Of a DNA stretch of 45,496 bases, positions 33,571 through 41,903 are shown piece after piece. Location of the stretch: positions 64,818 to 110,313 of the forward strand of contig JAFAYP010000521.1 of assembly GCA_019240305.1 (NCBI GenBank). The letters are read 5' to 3'. Under the pieces are notes generated by a model. It was not told where the DNA came from and searched no databases. It was given only the letters and a program-made list of their open reading frames with translations. A program made the translations under genes and the position numbers. The DNA is from Solirubrobacterales bacterium (lineage in GTDB: Bacteria; Actinomycetota; Thermoleophilia; Solirubrobacterales; Solirubrobacteraceae). Position 1 is the first letter of the stretch, and every line of letters starts with the position of its first letter.

Positions 33571-34927
33571 CCCAGTGCTGCTCGAGATTGCGGACGAGGG
33601 CCGGGCTGAGATGGCAGTAGGCCTGCTCGTGGGCGTAGGTCGCCATGTAGCGGCGGAACAGTTCCAGCGGCTCCTGCCCGACGCGCAGCGCCCGCCGGTT
33701 GGCCGCTGCGTTGACCAGGCCGGAGCTGGTCAGCTCCTCTACGCGTGAGGCGATCGCCGCGTCCATGTCGCCCGGCTCGGTCACCTCGTCGATGAGCAGG
33801 TCGGCGTCGGCCTCGCCGGCCGTCCACTCGCGGCCGGAGAGAATCGCCTGGCGCGCGGCGCGATCACCGACCGCGCGCGGGAGCCGGAGATTCGAAGCGC
33901 CGGGGATGATCCCCTCCCTTCGCGCCGGAAGGTAGAGCCGCGAGCCGCGCGTGGCGATGACGTGGTCGACGACGTGCAGCAGCTGGCACCCGCCGCCGAT
34001 CGCATAGCGCTCGACGGCGGCGATCCATAGCTTCTCCACCGGACCGTCCTGCGTGATCAGGCCACGGTAGATCTTGCTCACGTAGCCCAGGTCACGGACG
34101 AGGTAGAACAGGAAGTCGATCCGCCCCCGGTAGAGGTGGGTGAGGTTGATCCCCGATCCGAAAACCCGCTCGCCGGCGTACCGGGGGTGTTCGACGACGG
34201 CGCCGCGGAACACGCCGACCTCGGTCTCAGGGTCGAGCACGACCAGGTCGACCGCCGACTCCGTGGGCGCAAGCGTCGCTCCGTCCTCGGCGTTCAGGTG
34301 CCGTGGGTTGCGCAGCTCGAGCACGGCCGCCCGTCCCTGGCGGGTGACCCGCGCGGCGCCGAAGTCCCCGACGCCGGAGGCGAGGTAGCGAGGCAGCATC
34401 TCCAGTGCCTCGGGCGTCGGAGCGAGCATCGATTCGATCAGGTGCCGGCCGGCGCGCGGCAGCGCCAGCACCTGCTCGACGAGCAGGCCCTGAGCCAGCT
34501 CGAGGCCACGCTTGTCAGACAGGGGCAGCCTGCGCTCGGCCTCCATCTCGGCTGGGCTTGGGACCAGCCCGGGGACCAGCCCGGCCGCCTCGTCGAGGAG
34601 CCGCTCCAGTCGGATCGGCCGAGAGCAGCCCGCGGTGAGCCGGTCATAGAGCTCGGCGGCGTGAGCATCGAGAAAAGCGACGCGTGCGGCGGCCAGCGCC
34701 GCCCCCAGGGCTCCGGCCGCGGCCTGCTCGACATCCGAGCGGCCAGCGGCCGCGGGCAAGCGTTCGTCGAGCGCCGCACCACGGGCCAGGAAGCCCGACA
34801 GCGCCTGAGCCGCGGCCTCGAATGACTCGAGGCTCGGGGGGGTGGACAGCGACCAGTCGCGGATCTTCCCGGGCGACAGCCCGGCTTGCTCCAGCACCTC
34901 GGTGGTGAGCTCAGTGACCGAGCGCAT
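33548..34927 (-). CDS. dpgC: DpgC-like cofactor-independent (3,5-dihydroxyphenyl)acetyl-CoA 1,2-dioxygenase, crotonase fold
   Basis: LPLSDKRGLELAQGLLVEQVL; HPRYAGERVFGSGINLTHLYRGRIDFLFYLVRDLGYVSKIYRG; AVERYAIGGGCQLLHVVDHVIA; LPARREGIIPGASNLRLPRAVGDRAARQAIL; RALRVGQEPLELFRRYMATYAHEQAYCHLSPALVRNLEQHWDA, recalled as strongly DpgC-like. Confidence 0.78.
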   Translation of the reverse strand: MRSVTELTTEVLEQAGLSPGKIRDWSLSTPPSLESFEAAAQALSGFLARGAALDERLPAAAGRSDVEQAAAGALGAALAAARVAFLDAHAAELYDRLTAGCSRPIRLERLLDEAAGLVPGLVPSPAEMEAERRLPLSDKRGLELAQGLLVEQVLALPRAGRHLIESMLAPTPEALEMLPRYLASGVGDFGAARVTRQGRAAVLELRNPRHLNAEDGATLAPTESAVDLVVLDPETEVGVFRGAVVEHPRYAGERVFGSGINLTHLYRGRIDFLFYLVRDLGYVSKIYRGLITQDGPVEKLWIAAVERYAIGGGCQLLHVVDHVIATRGSRLYLPARREGIIPGASNLRLPRAVGDRAARQAILSGREWTAGEADADLLIDEVTEPGDMDAAIASRVEELTSSGLVNAAANRRALRVGQEPLELFRRYMATYAHEQAYCHLSPALVRNLEQHWDAARRAE

Positions 34928-34959
34928 CCGTCTCAGCCGTGGAGGATAGGGTTGCCGCC

Positions 34960-35742
34960 ATGGGCGGCCTCATGGAGGGCAGGGCAGGGCTGGTCACCGG
35001 GGCCGCCAGCGGCATTGGAAGAGCGTGCGCGCTGCGCTTCGCCCGCGAGGGCGCCGCGGTGATCGTCGCCGACCTGCCCAGCGCAGGTCGCGGCGCCGAG
35101 GAGACCGTCGCTCAGATCACAGCTGACGGGGGGCGGTCGGCGTATGTCCCCTGTGATGTCTCGAGCGCAGCTGACAACGAGGCGCTGGTGGCCCACGTGG
35201 TGCAGCGCTTCGGAAAGCTCGACTTCGCGCACAACAACGCCGGTATCGGCGTTCACCGCCGGCTCCACGAGACCTCCGACGAGGACTTCGACCGGGTTAT
35301 CGCGGTCAATCTCCGCGGCACCTTCCTGGGCCCCAAGCATCAGATTCGGCAGATGCTCGGAAACGACCCCCCCTTTCGCGGCGCGATCGTGAGCACCTCC
35401 TCGAACGCCGGGCTCCGCGCCGTGACGATGCTGAGCGCCTACGCGGCGAGCAAGCACGGGATCCTCGGATTGACCAAGAACGCGGCCGTTGAGTATGCCG
35501 AGGAGGGTATTCGCGTCAACGCCGTCTGCCCGGGCGCGATCATGACCCCGCTGATGTCCGACCAGCCACCCGAGCGCCAACGGGAGATCCTTGCGCCACA
35601 GGCGATGACCCGCTTCGGCGACCCGGCCGAGGTGGCGGCCGCGGTCGTCTGGCTGTGCTCCGCGGAGGCCTCGTTCGTGACCGGCGTGGCGCTGCCGGTC
35701 GATGCCGGCTCGGTGGCCTGGGTCTCCGCCCATCGCAGCTGA
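34960..35742 (+). CDS. Short-chain dehydrogenase/reductase (SDR)
   Basis: GLVTGAASGIGRACALRFAREGAAVIVADL; HNNAGIG; IVSTSSNAGLRAVTMLSAYAASKHGILGLTKNAAVEYAEEGIRVNAVCPGAI. Confidence 0.93.
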   Translation: MGGLMEGRAGLVTGAASGIGRACALRFAREGAAVIVADLPSAGRGAEETVAQITADGGRSAYVPCDVSSAADNEALVAHVVQRFGKLDFAHNNAGIGVHRRLHETSDEDFDRVIAVNLRGTFLGPKHQIRQMLGNDPPFRGAIVSTSSNAGLRAVTMLSAYAASKHGILGLTKNAAVEYAEEGIRVNAVCPGAIMTPLMSDQPPERQREILAPQAMTRFGDPAEVAAAVVWLCSAEASFVTGVALPVDAGSVAWVSAHRS

Positions 35743-35811
35743 GCGTTCCTGCGCCAGCCGAGACGCAGGCGGCGCTGACGCTCCCGCGACTCGGGTCTGC
35801 CGGCTCGAGGG

Positions 35812-36954
35812 TCAGCCGGCGAGTTCTCGGGATGCGATCGCGCAGCCGTGGGCCAGGCTCTCGAGCTTGGCCCATGCCACCTCCGGGTCGATGCCCCGCA
35901 TGCCGACATGAATCGAGAAGCCGCAGTCCACACCGGCCATCAATCGGTCGGGGCCGACCACGCGCGCCCAATTTCTCAGCCGCTGTGCGACCAGCTCCGG
36001 GTGCTCGATGTAGTTGGACTGCGGCTCGATCACCCCGGGGCAGATGACCTTGTCGTCTGGCACGCCGAGCTCCGCCAACACGGCCCATTCATGGGCATGG
36101 CGCGGGTTCGCGCCCTCGAAGAGCACGGTCTGGGGCTTGGCGGTCCAGACGATGTCGATGATGTCGGCCAGCGGCACGTCACGATGATGCGGCCCCGGGT
36201 AGTTCCCCCAGCACAGGTGCATGCGGACGCTCTCGGCGGGGATGTTGCGCACCGCGTGGTTGAGCGCCTCGATGTTGACGGCGATGGTGCGTCGGAAGGC
36301 TTCAAGGTCCAGGTCGGGATAGGACATGTGCCGTCCCATCGCCAGGTCAGGGCAGTCGAGCTGGAGGGTCGCGCCCGAAGCGACGATCGTTTCGTACTCG
36401 GGGCGTATGGCCTCGGCGATGGCGAACAGGTACTCCTCGCGACTGCCGTAGAACTCGTTGTTGAAGAAGATCGAGATGACCCCGGGCGAGGCGGCCGAGG
36501 AGAACGTGGCGAAGGCGTCGGCGGCCTTGGCTGCAGCCGCCAAGTGCTCCATGTCCCGGGCTGCGGCGTCGGGATCCTTGACGCCGATCGGGGCGATGCA
36601 GGCCGGAGCGGAGCGCTTGCGCCGGCCCGGGTTGGATTGCACCAGCTCCACGCTGCCCGGGAAGTCGTTCAGGTCTTCGAAGTTGTAGCTCTGCACGCTC
36701 TGGCCCTCGAAACCGGTCAGACGATCCTTGACGTAGGTGGCGTAGGAGGGTTTGGACATCTCGCCGTCGTTGACGATCGATACGCCGGCCGCCACCTGTC
36801 GCTTGACCACTTCGGTGACCGCCTCCTGCACCCGGGCCTCGAGGGCGTTGGCGTCGACGGGGATCCCATCCCCGACTGCCCACATGATCTGTACGAGGTC
36901 GTCGGGCCTGGGCAGGCTGCCGGTGTGGGTGCATCGGATGCGGTCAGCGCTCAT
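35812..36954 (-). CDS. Second stand-alone MetE C-terminal-like protein (methionine synthase II/epoxyalkane:CoM transferase-type superfamily)
   Basis: RIRCTHTGSLPRPDDLVQIMW; KRQVAAGVSIVNDGEMSKPSYATYVKDRL; LQLDCPDLAMGRH; MHLCWGNYPGPHH; VMAGVDCGFS-type zinc-site region (LMAGVDCGFSIHVG). Confidence 0.8.
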   Translation of the reverse strand: MSADRIRCTHTGSLPRPDDLVQIMWAVGDGIPVDANALEARVQEAVTEVVKRQVAAGVSIVNDGEMSKPSYATYVKDRLTGFEGQSVQSYNFEDLNDFPGSVELVQSNPGRRKRSAPACIAPIGVKDPDAAARDMEHLAAAAKAADAFATFSSAASPGVISIFFNNEFYGSREEYLFAIAEAIRPEYETIVASGATLQLDCPDLAMGRHMSYPDLDLEAFRRTIAVNIEALNHAVRNIPAESVRMHLCWGNYPGPHHRDVPLADIIDIVWTAKPQTVLFEGANPRHAHEWAVLAELGVPDDKVICPGVIEPQSNYIEHPELVAQRLRNWARVVGPDRLMAGVDCGFSIHVGMRGIDPEVAWAKLESLAHGCAIASRELAG

Positions 36955-37039
36955 CGATCCTCCCTGGCATGGTGTGCGGACGGCGCCGCCTGAGTGCGTC
37001 TGCGCCGAGTCCGAGCGAGTGGTGTCGTCCGGGCTGTGC

Positions 37040-37591
37040 TCAGAACTGATCTGCCGGGGCCATCCGGTAGAAGAACGACCCGAGCCCACCCTGGTTGATG
37101 GCGAACATCAGCGTCAGGAACTGCTCGCTGACGCCGGCGTTCTCGAGCCCGCCGGCGTAGATCGGGTCGTACCCCGCGTCGCGGATGAGCTGCTCGACGA
37201 CGTCGCGTGCCTCCTCGTCTCCGCACCAGAGGTTCCCGGGGCGCTCGGTGGTCGACGCGAGACGGTCAAACAGGGCGGCGAAGTTGAGGTTGAAGGACTT
37301 CGCCGTCGGTCCGCCGGTCTGCGACTTGATGAACTCCGCGTTTGACGCGAAGGCGGCGGGCGGCTCCGCGCCGATCAGGTTGGTCGCGTCGATCACGGTC
37401 TTGCCCTCGAGACCTCCGAGCCCCGCGAGCGCTGCCTCGACCGCTGCTCCGGGAACCGCGATCAAGACCGCCTCGGCGCTGGCGACGTCGCCGCCGTCGC
37501 GCCCGAGCGCCGTCACCTCGTGTCCCGCCGCGGCCCACAGCTTGCCCAGTCCACCGCCGATGTTGCCCCGACCCACCGTTGTGATCTTCAT
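37040..37591 (-). CDS. NADPH-dependent F420 reductase-like NAD(P)-binding protein
   Basis: MKITTVGRGNIGGGLGKLWAAAGHEVTALGRDGGD; AVLIAVPGAAVEAAL; KTVIDATNLIGAEPP. Confidence 0.78.
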   Translation of the reverse strand: MKITTVGRGNIGGGLGKLWAAAGHEVTALGRDGGDVASAEAVLIAVPGAAVEAALAGLGGLEGKTVIDATNLIGAEPPAAFASNAEFIKSQTGGPTAKSFNLNFAALFDRLASTTERPGNLWCGDEEARDVVEQLIRDAGYDPIYAGGLENAGVSEQFLTLMFAINQGGLGSFFYRMAPADQF

Positions 37592-37815
37592 CCCACGCAA
37601 CGATAGTCAATTCACCCGTGTCTCGGGCACGAGCCCGGAGGTACGCGACCGAGCGCACGCCGGTTGAGGCGTCGGCCGGCGCCGTCGAAGAGCTCGTCGG
37701 GGAAGCCGTCGAGCGGTGCGACACGCCGACCGCAGCTTCGGCGGACGATCTGTGGTTCGTCCTCTCATCGTTGTGGGCATGTATCCAGGCGGAGGCACGA
37801 CGAAAAGAGGAACGA

Positions 37816-39867
37816 ATGGCGACGCCCAGCAAGCCGGTCATCGCAGTCGACGTCGGGGGGACGTTCACCGATGTGTGCCTGCTCGATCCGGACTCGGGCC
37901 AGCTCGAGGTCGCCAAGGTGCCCTCGACCGCCGATCCCATCGACGGGGTGCTCGCGGGGGTGGGGCAGGCCAAGGTGGATCTGGCCGAGGTTGGCCTGTT
38001 CAGCCACGGGACGACGGTGGCGACCAACGCGCTGATCACCCGCCGCCTGCCCAGAGCGGCGATGGTGACGACGCGCGGATTTCGCGATGTCACCGAGATC
38101 GGGCGCGGAACGCGCGACGACCTGTGGGACGCCTACAAGGACAACGCCCAGCCCTACATCCGGCGGCGCGATCGCCTCGAGGTCACCGAGCGGGTGGACC
38201 ACCGCGGCCGGGTGCTCACCGAGCTCGACGCCGGCGAGCTTCGCGATGTCGCTCGCATCCTGGCCAAGCGCGAGGTGCAGACGGTCGCCGTGTGCTTCAT
38301 CAACGCCTACGCCAACGACGCCAACGAGCGCCGAGCGGCCGAGCTGCTCGCCGAGGAGCTGCCGGATGTGCGTATCTCCACCTCGGCCAGCGTCCTGCCG
38401 GAGCTGTTCGAGCACGAGCGCTTCTCGACCACGGTCGCCAACGCTGTGCTCAGCCCGCTCGTCGCCGGCTATGTCGAGGATCTCGCGCAGCGGCTGAGGA
38501 CCGAGGGCTACCGCGGCGACCTGCTCATCCTGCACTCCGGCGGCGGGGTCATGACCGCTGAGGCCGTCCAGCGCTACGCCGTCCGGCTCGCGGCATCCGG
38601 AATCGCGGCCGGCGCCGTCGCCGCGCGGCACACGGCGCGCGCAGCGGGCTACCAGCACGCCATCGGCCTCGACATGGGAGGGACGAGCACGGACATCTCG
38701 CTGATCCACGACGGGGAGCTGCGCACCACAAATGAGTGGTACGTCGAGTACGGGCACCCGATCGTCTTCCCCTCCATCGAGGTGCTGACCATCGGCGCCG
38801 GTGGGGGCTCGCTGGCCACGATCGACGCCGCGGGGTCGCTGCGCAACGGCCCGCAGTCAGCGGGCAGCGATCCCGGTCCGGCCGCGTACGGCAAGGGCGG
38901 CGCCGACCCGACCAACACGGACGCGAACCTCGTGCTCGGGCGGCTCGGCAGGCGTCTCGTCGGCGGTGGCATGGAGCTCGACCACGAGGCCGCCGAGCAC
39001 GCCATCCGGACCACGATCGCCGACCCGCTCGGGCTGGAGCTGCACGAGGCGGCCAGCGCGATCATCGAGGTCGCCAACGCGAACATGGCCAACGCCGTGC
39101 GGCTGATCAGCCTCCAGCGCGGCTATGACCCCCGCGAGTTCGCGCTCGTCGCCTTCGGCGGGGCCGGCCCGCTGCACGCGGCGGCGATCGCCGCCGATCT
39201 CGGGATTCCCACGGTGCTCGTTCCGCCTCGCCCCGGCGCGTGGTCGGCGCTGGGCTGCCTGATGGTCGACATCCGCCACGACCTCTCGGAAATGTTCCTG
39301 GCGGCCGCCGATGACGCCGACCCCGATGTCGTGGAGGCTGCCTTCACGCGCATGGAGGATCAGGGCCGGGCACTGCTGGAGGCCGAGGGCGTCGCGTCCG
39401 ACGCGGTTGCACTCGAGCGCTCGATCGCCATGCGCTATCTGGGGCAGTGGCGCTCGATGGAAGTCGCGGTGACCGAAGGCTCAGGCCTGGACGACGCCGT
39501 CGCCCAGTTCCACCGCGAGCACGAGCGCGAGTACTCCTACCGGCGCGACGACGCGCCGGTCGAGCTCTACCGGCTGCAGCTGACCGCCAGCGGGCCGGCG
39601 GCCGAGCTTGCGCTGCCCGAGTCCGAGCCCGATCCCCAGGCGGCGATGCCCGAGCCGACCGAGACCCGGCCGGTCTGGTTCGACGACCGTTCCGAGCCCG
39701 AGGACACCCCGGTCTACGCCCGCGACGATCTGCGCCCCGGGCTGGCCTTCACCGGCCCGGCCATCGTCGAACAGCTGGACACCACAACGCTCGTCCCGCC
39801 CGGTGTCGACGCCGCGGTCGACGGCACCGGCACGATCCACATGACGATCTCACAGCAGGAGCGCTGA
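37816..39867 (+). CDS. hyuA: Hydantoinase/oxoprolinase family protein, HyuA-like (acetone/acetophenone carboxylase superfamily)
   Basis: VIAVDVGGTFTDVCLLD; FSHGTTVATNALITRR; GLDMGGTSTDISLI; IGAGGGSLATID; SDPGPAAYGKGGADPTNTDANLVLGRL; ATG at 37816 inside the longer track ORF. Confidence 0.92.
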   Translation: MATPSKPVIAVDVGGTFTDVCLLDPDSGQLEVAKVPSTADPIDGVLAGVGQAKVDLAEVGLFSHGTTVATNALITRRLPRAAMVTTRGFRDVTEIGRGTRDDLWDAYKDNAQPYIRRRDRLEVTERVDHRGRVLTELDAGELRDVARILAKREVQTVAVCFINAYANDANERRAAELLAEELPDVRISTSASVLPELFEHERFSTTVANAVLSPLVAGYVEDLAQRLRTEGYRGDLLILHSGGGVMTAEAVQRYAVRLAASGIAAGAVAARHTARAAGYQHAIGLDMGGTSTDISLIHDGELRTTNEWYVEYGHPIVFPSIEVLTIGAGGGSLATIDAAGSLRNGPQSAGSDPGPAAYGKGGADPTNTDANLVLGRLGRRLVGGGMELDHEAAEHAIRTTIADPLGLELHEAASAIIEVANANMANAVRLISLQRGYDPREFALVAFGGAGPLHAAAIAADLGIPTVLVPPRPGAWSALGCLMVDIRHDLSEMFLAAADDADPDVVEAAFTRMEDQGRALLEAEGVASDAVALERSIAMRYLGQWRSMEVAVTEGSGLDDAVAQFHREHEREYSYRRDDAPVELYRLQLTASGPAAELALPESEPDPQAAMPEPTETRPVWFDDRSEPEDTPVYARDDLRPGLAFTGPAIVEQLDTTTLVPPGVDAAVDGTGTIHMTISQQER

Positions 39868-39870
39868 GCC

Positions 39871-41856
39871 ATGGCCAACCGAGAGCGCACCCTGGACCCG
39901 GTCACGTTCGAGGTCCTCAAGAACGCCTTTGTCACGGTTGTCGATGAGATGGCCGAGCAGATCCTCCGGACATGTCACTCGTTCGTCATCTACTCACGTG
40001 ACTTCTCCTGCGCGCTGTGTGATGCCAACGGCGACACCGTGATGCAGGGGTCGCAGGACATCGCCGTGCACGTCGGGACCCTGCACCTCAAGGCCAAGGC
40101 CGTGCTCGAGGACTTCGAGGGCGACATCCACGAGGGCGACGTGTTCGCGGTCAACGACCCGTATCGGGGCGGCACCCACTTCCCGGACGTCAGCCTCATC
40201 CGGCCGGTGTTCGCCGATGGGGAGATGATCGCGCTCGCCCAGGCCAACGGCCACTGGGCCGACGTGGGGGGATCGGTGCCCGGCTCGTTCGACGTCGGCG
40301 CTACGGATCACTTCGGCGAGGGGGTCCGGATTCCGCCGGTGCGCGTCGTCGACCGCGGCGACACCCGGAATGATGTGATCGCGATGATCGCCTCCAACTC
40401 GCGCTCCCCTGACGACATCATCGGCGACTGCCACGCGCAGATCGAGGCCACCCGGGTCGCCGAATCCGAGCTGTTCCGGCTGATCGACAAGTACGGCAAG
40501 GACAGCGTGGTGGCGGCCTTCGGCGAGGTGCAGGACTACGTCGAGCGGCTGACCCGCGCCCGGCTCGCCGAGCTCGCGGACGGCACCTGGGAGACCGTCG
40601 ACTACCTCGACTTCGACCCCGGGACCAGCGAAGGCCTGGTCGCGGTCCACCTCAAGCTCACCATCGACGGCGACGAGGTCCACTATGACCTGTCGGGCTC
40701 TGATCCGGCGATCGCCAGCTTCCTGAATGCGGGGGCCGGCACCGCGTTCTCGGGCGCGATCGCCTCGGCCAAGACGTTCCTGCCCGAGATCCCGCTCAAC
40801 TCCGGCTTCTACCGGGCGGTGATCGTCGACGTCGGCCCAGAGGGCACGGTCGTCAACGCCGGCTGGCCCGTCGCCGTCACCGGTTCGGTCTCCGGCGCCT
40901 ACGAGAAGATCATGAACGCCGGGTTCGAGCTGTGGTCGCAGATCATGCCCGAGCGGGCCATGGCCGGGTGCTTCAACCTCGAGTATCTGCTCGTCGGCGG
41001 GCGGGATGCCCGCACCGAGGGGCGGCCCTACTTCATGTGGTACGACTGGATGGCCGGGGGCTGGGGCGGGCGCCGGGGCCGCGACGGGCAGGACTGCACC
41101 TCACCCGTGTTCGGCGTGGGCCTCGCCGTCCAACCGCTCGAGGGCCAGGAGCGGCTCACGCCGGTCCTGACCTCCACGCATCAGATCATGCCCGACTCCG
41201 CCGGGCCCGGAAAGCATCGCGGCGGGGTGGGCGTTCGCAAGGGCGGCACCCTCACGCAGGTCGAGGGCGCGGTGATGTCCTACTGCTGTGACCGTGCCCG
41301 CAGCGTGACCTGGGGCATCGGCGGCGGCCTGCCGTCGATCCCGCACGGCGTCTGGCTGAACCCCGGGACCGACGAGGAGCGCTTCTTGGGCGCGAACTTC
41401 TCCGGTGTCCCGGTCGTGGAGGGTGATGCGTTCGAGCGTCCCAGCGCCGGGGGCGGCGGTCTGGGAGACCCGCTCGAGCGCGATCCGCAGGCGGTGCTCG
41501 CAGACGTCGAGGACGGCTACGTCACCGTCCGCCGGGCGGCACTCGACTACGGCGTCGTGGTCGAGGAGATCGACCGGGATCTCGCCGACTACCGGATCGA
41601 CGACGAGGCGACTCAGAAGCTGCGCACCGAGCAGCGCACGACCCGCGCCGGCAAGCTCGACGAGGACCCCGACGCGGTGGCCGAGCGCTTCCGCGCGGGC
41701 GAGCTGGACACCATGGACCTCGTCCGTCACTACGGGGTGATCCTCGACTGGGGCGCCGGCGAGCTGCTACCGCGCACCACACAGCAGTACCGCGAGATGC
41801 TGAAGCGCCGGGCGGCGGCTTCGTGGACGGACTCGTCTGCGGAACGGGGCGCCTGA
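39871..41856 (+). CDS. hyuB: Hydantoinase B/oxoprolinase family protein, HyuB-like
   Basis: DPVTFEVLKNAFVTVVDEMAEQILRTCHSFVIYSRDFSCAL; DIHEGDVFAVNDPYRGGTHFPDVSLIRPVF; GGGLGDPLERDPQAVLADVEDGYVT. Confidence 0.92.
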   Translation: MANRERTLDPVTFEVLKNAFVTVVDEMAEQILRTCHSFVIYSRDFSCALCDANGDTVMQGSQDIAVHVGTLHLKAKAVLEDFEGDIHEGDVFAVNDPYRGGTHFPDVSLIRPVFADGEMIALAQANGHWADVGGSVPGSFDVGATDHFGEGVRIPPVRVVDRGDTRNDVIAMIASNSRSPDDIIGDCHAQIEATRVAESELFRLIDKYGKDSVVAAFGEVQDYVERLTRARLAELADGTWETVDYLDFDPGTSEGLVAVHLKLTIDGDEVHYDLSGSDPAIASFLNAGAGTAFSGAIASAKTFLPEIPLNSGFYRAVIVDVGPEGTVVNAGWPVAVTGSVSGAYEKIMNAGFELWSQIMPERAMAGCFNLEYLLVGGRDARTEGRPYFMWYDWMAGGWGGRRGRDGQDCTSPVFGVGLAVQPLEGQERLTPVLTSTHQIMPDSAGPGKHRGGVGVRKGGTLTQVEGAVMSYCCDRARSVTWGIGGGLPSIPHGVWLNPGTDEERFLGANFSGVPVVEGDAFERPSAGGGGLGDPLERDPQAVLADVEDGYVTVRRAALDYGVVVEEIDRDLADYRIDDEATQKLRTEQRTTRAGKLDEDPDAVAERFRAGELDTMDLVRHYGVILDWGAGELLPRTTQQYREMLKRRAAASWTDSSAERGA

Positions 41857-41866
41857 TTCGGGAGGC

Positions 41867-41903
41867 GCTAGCGGTCGGCGAGCTGCCAGACGATCGCCTT
41901 CAT
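41867..41903 (-). other. 11-codon ORF MKAIVWQLADR* translationally coupled to the upstream permease; possible remnant of a medium-chain dehydrogenase start
   Basis: ATGA overlap with the permease stop at 41900; next in-frame codon after LADR is TAG. Confidence 0.3.

Noticed and set aside
35848-36993. 381-aa plus-strand ORF opposite the second MetE-like gene
   Set aside because: Shadow ORF; no domain motifs; opposite strand is convincing
37618-37815. 66-codon N-terminal extension of HyuA in the ORF track
   Set aside because: HyuA family sequence begins at the ATG at 37816 with an AAAAGAGG-like SD just upstream; extension is probably intergenic
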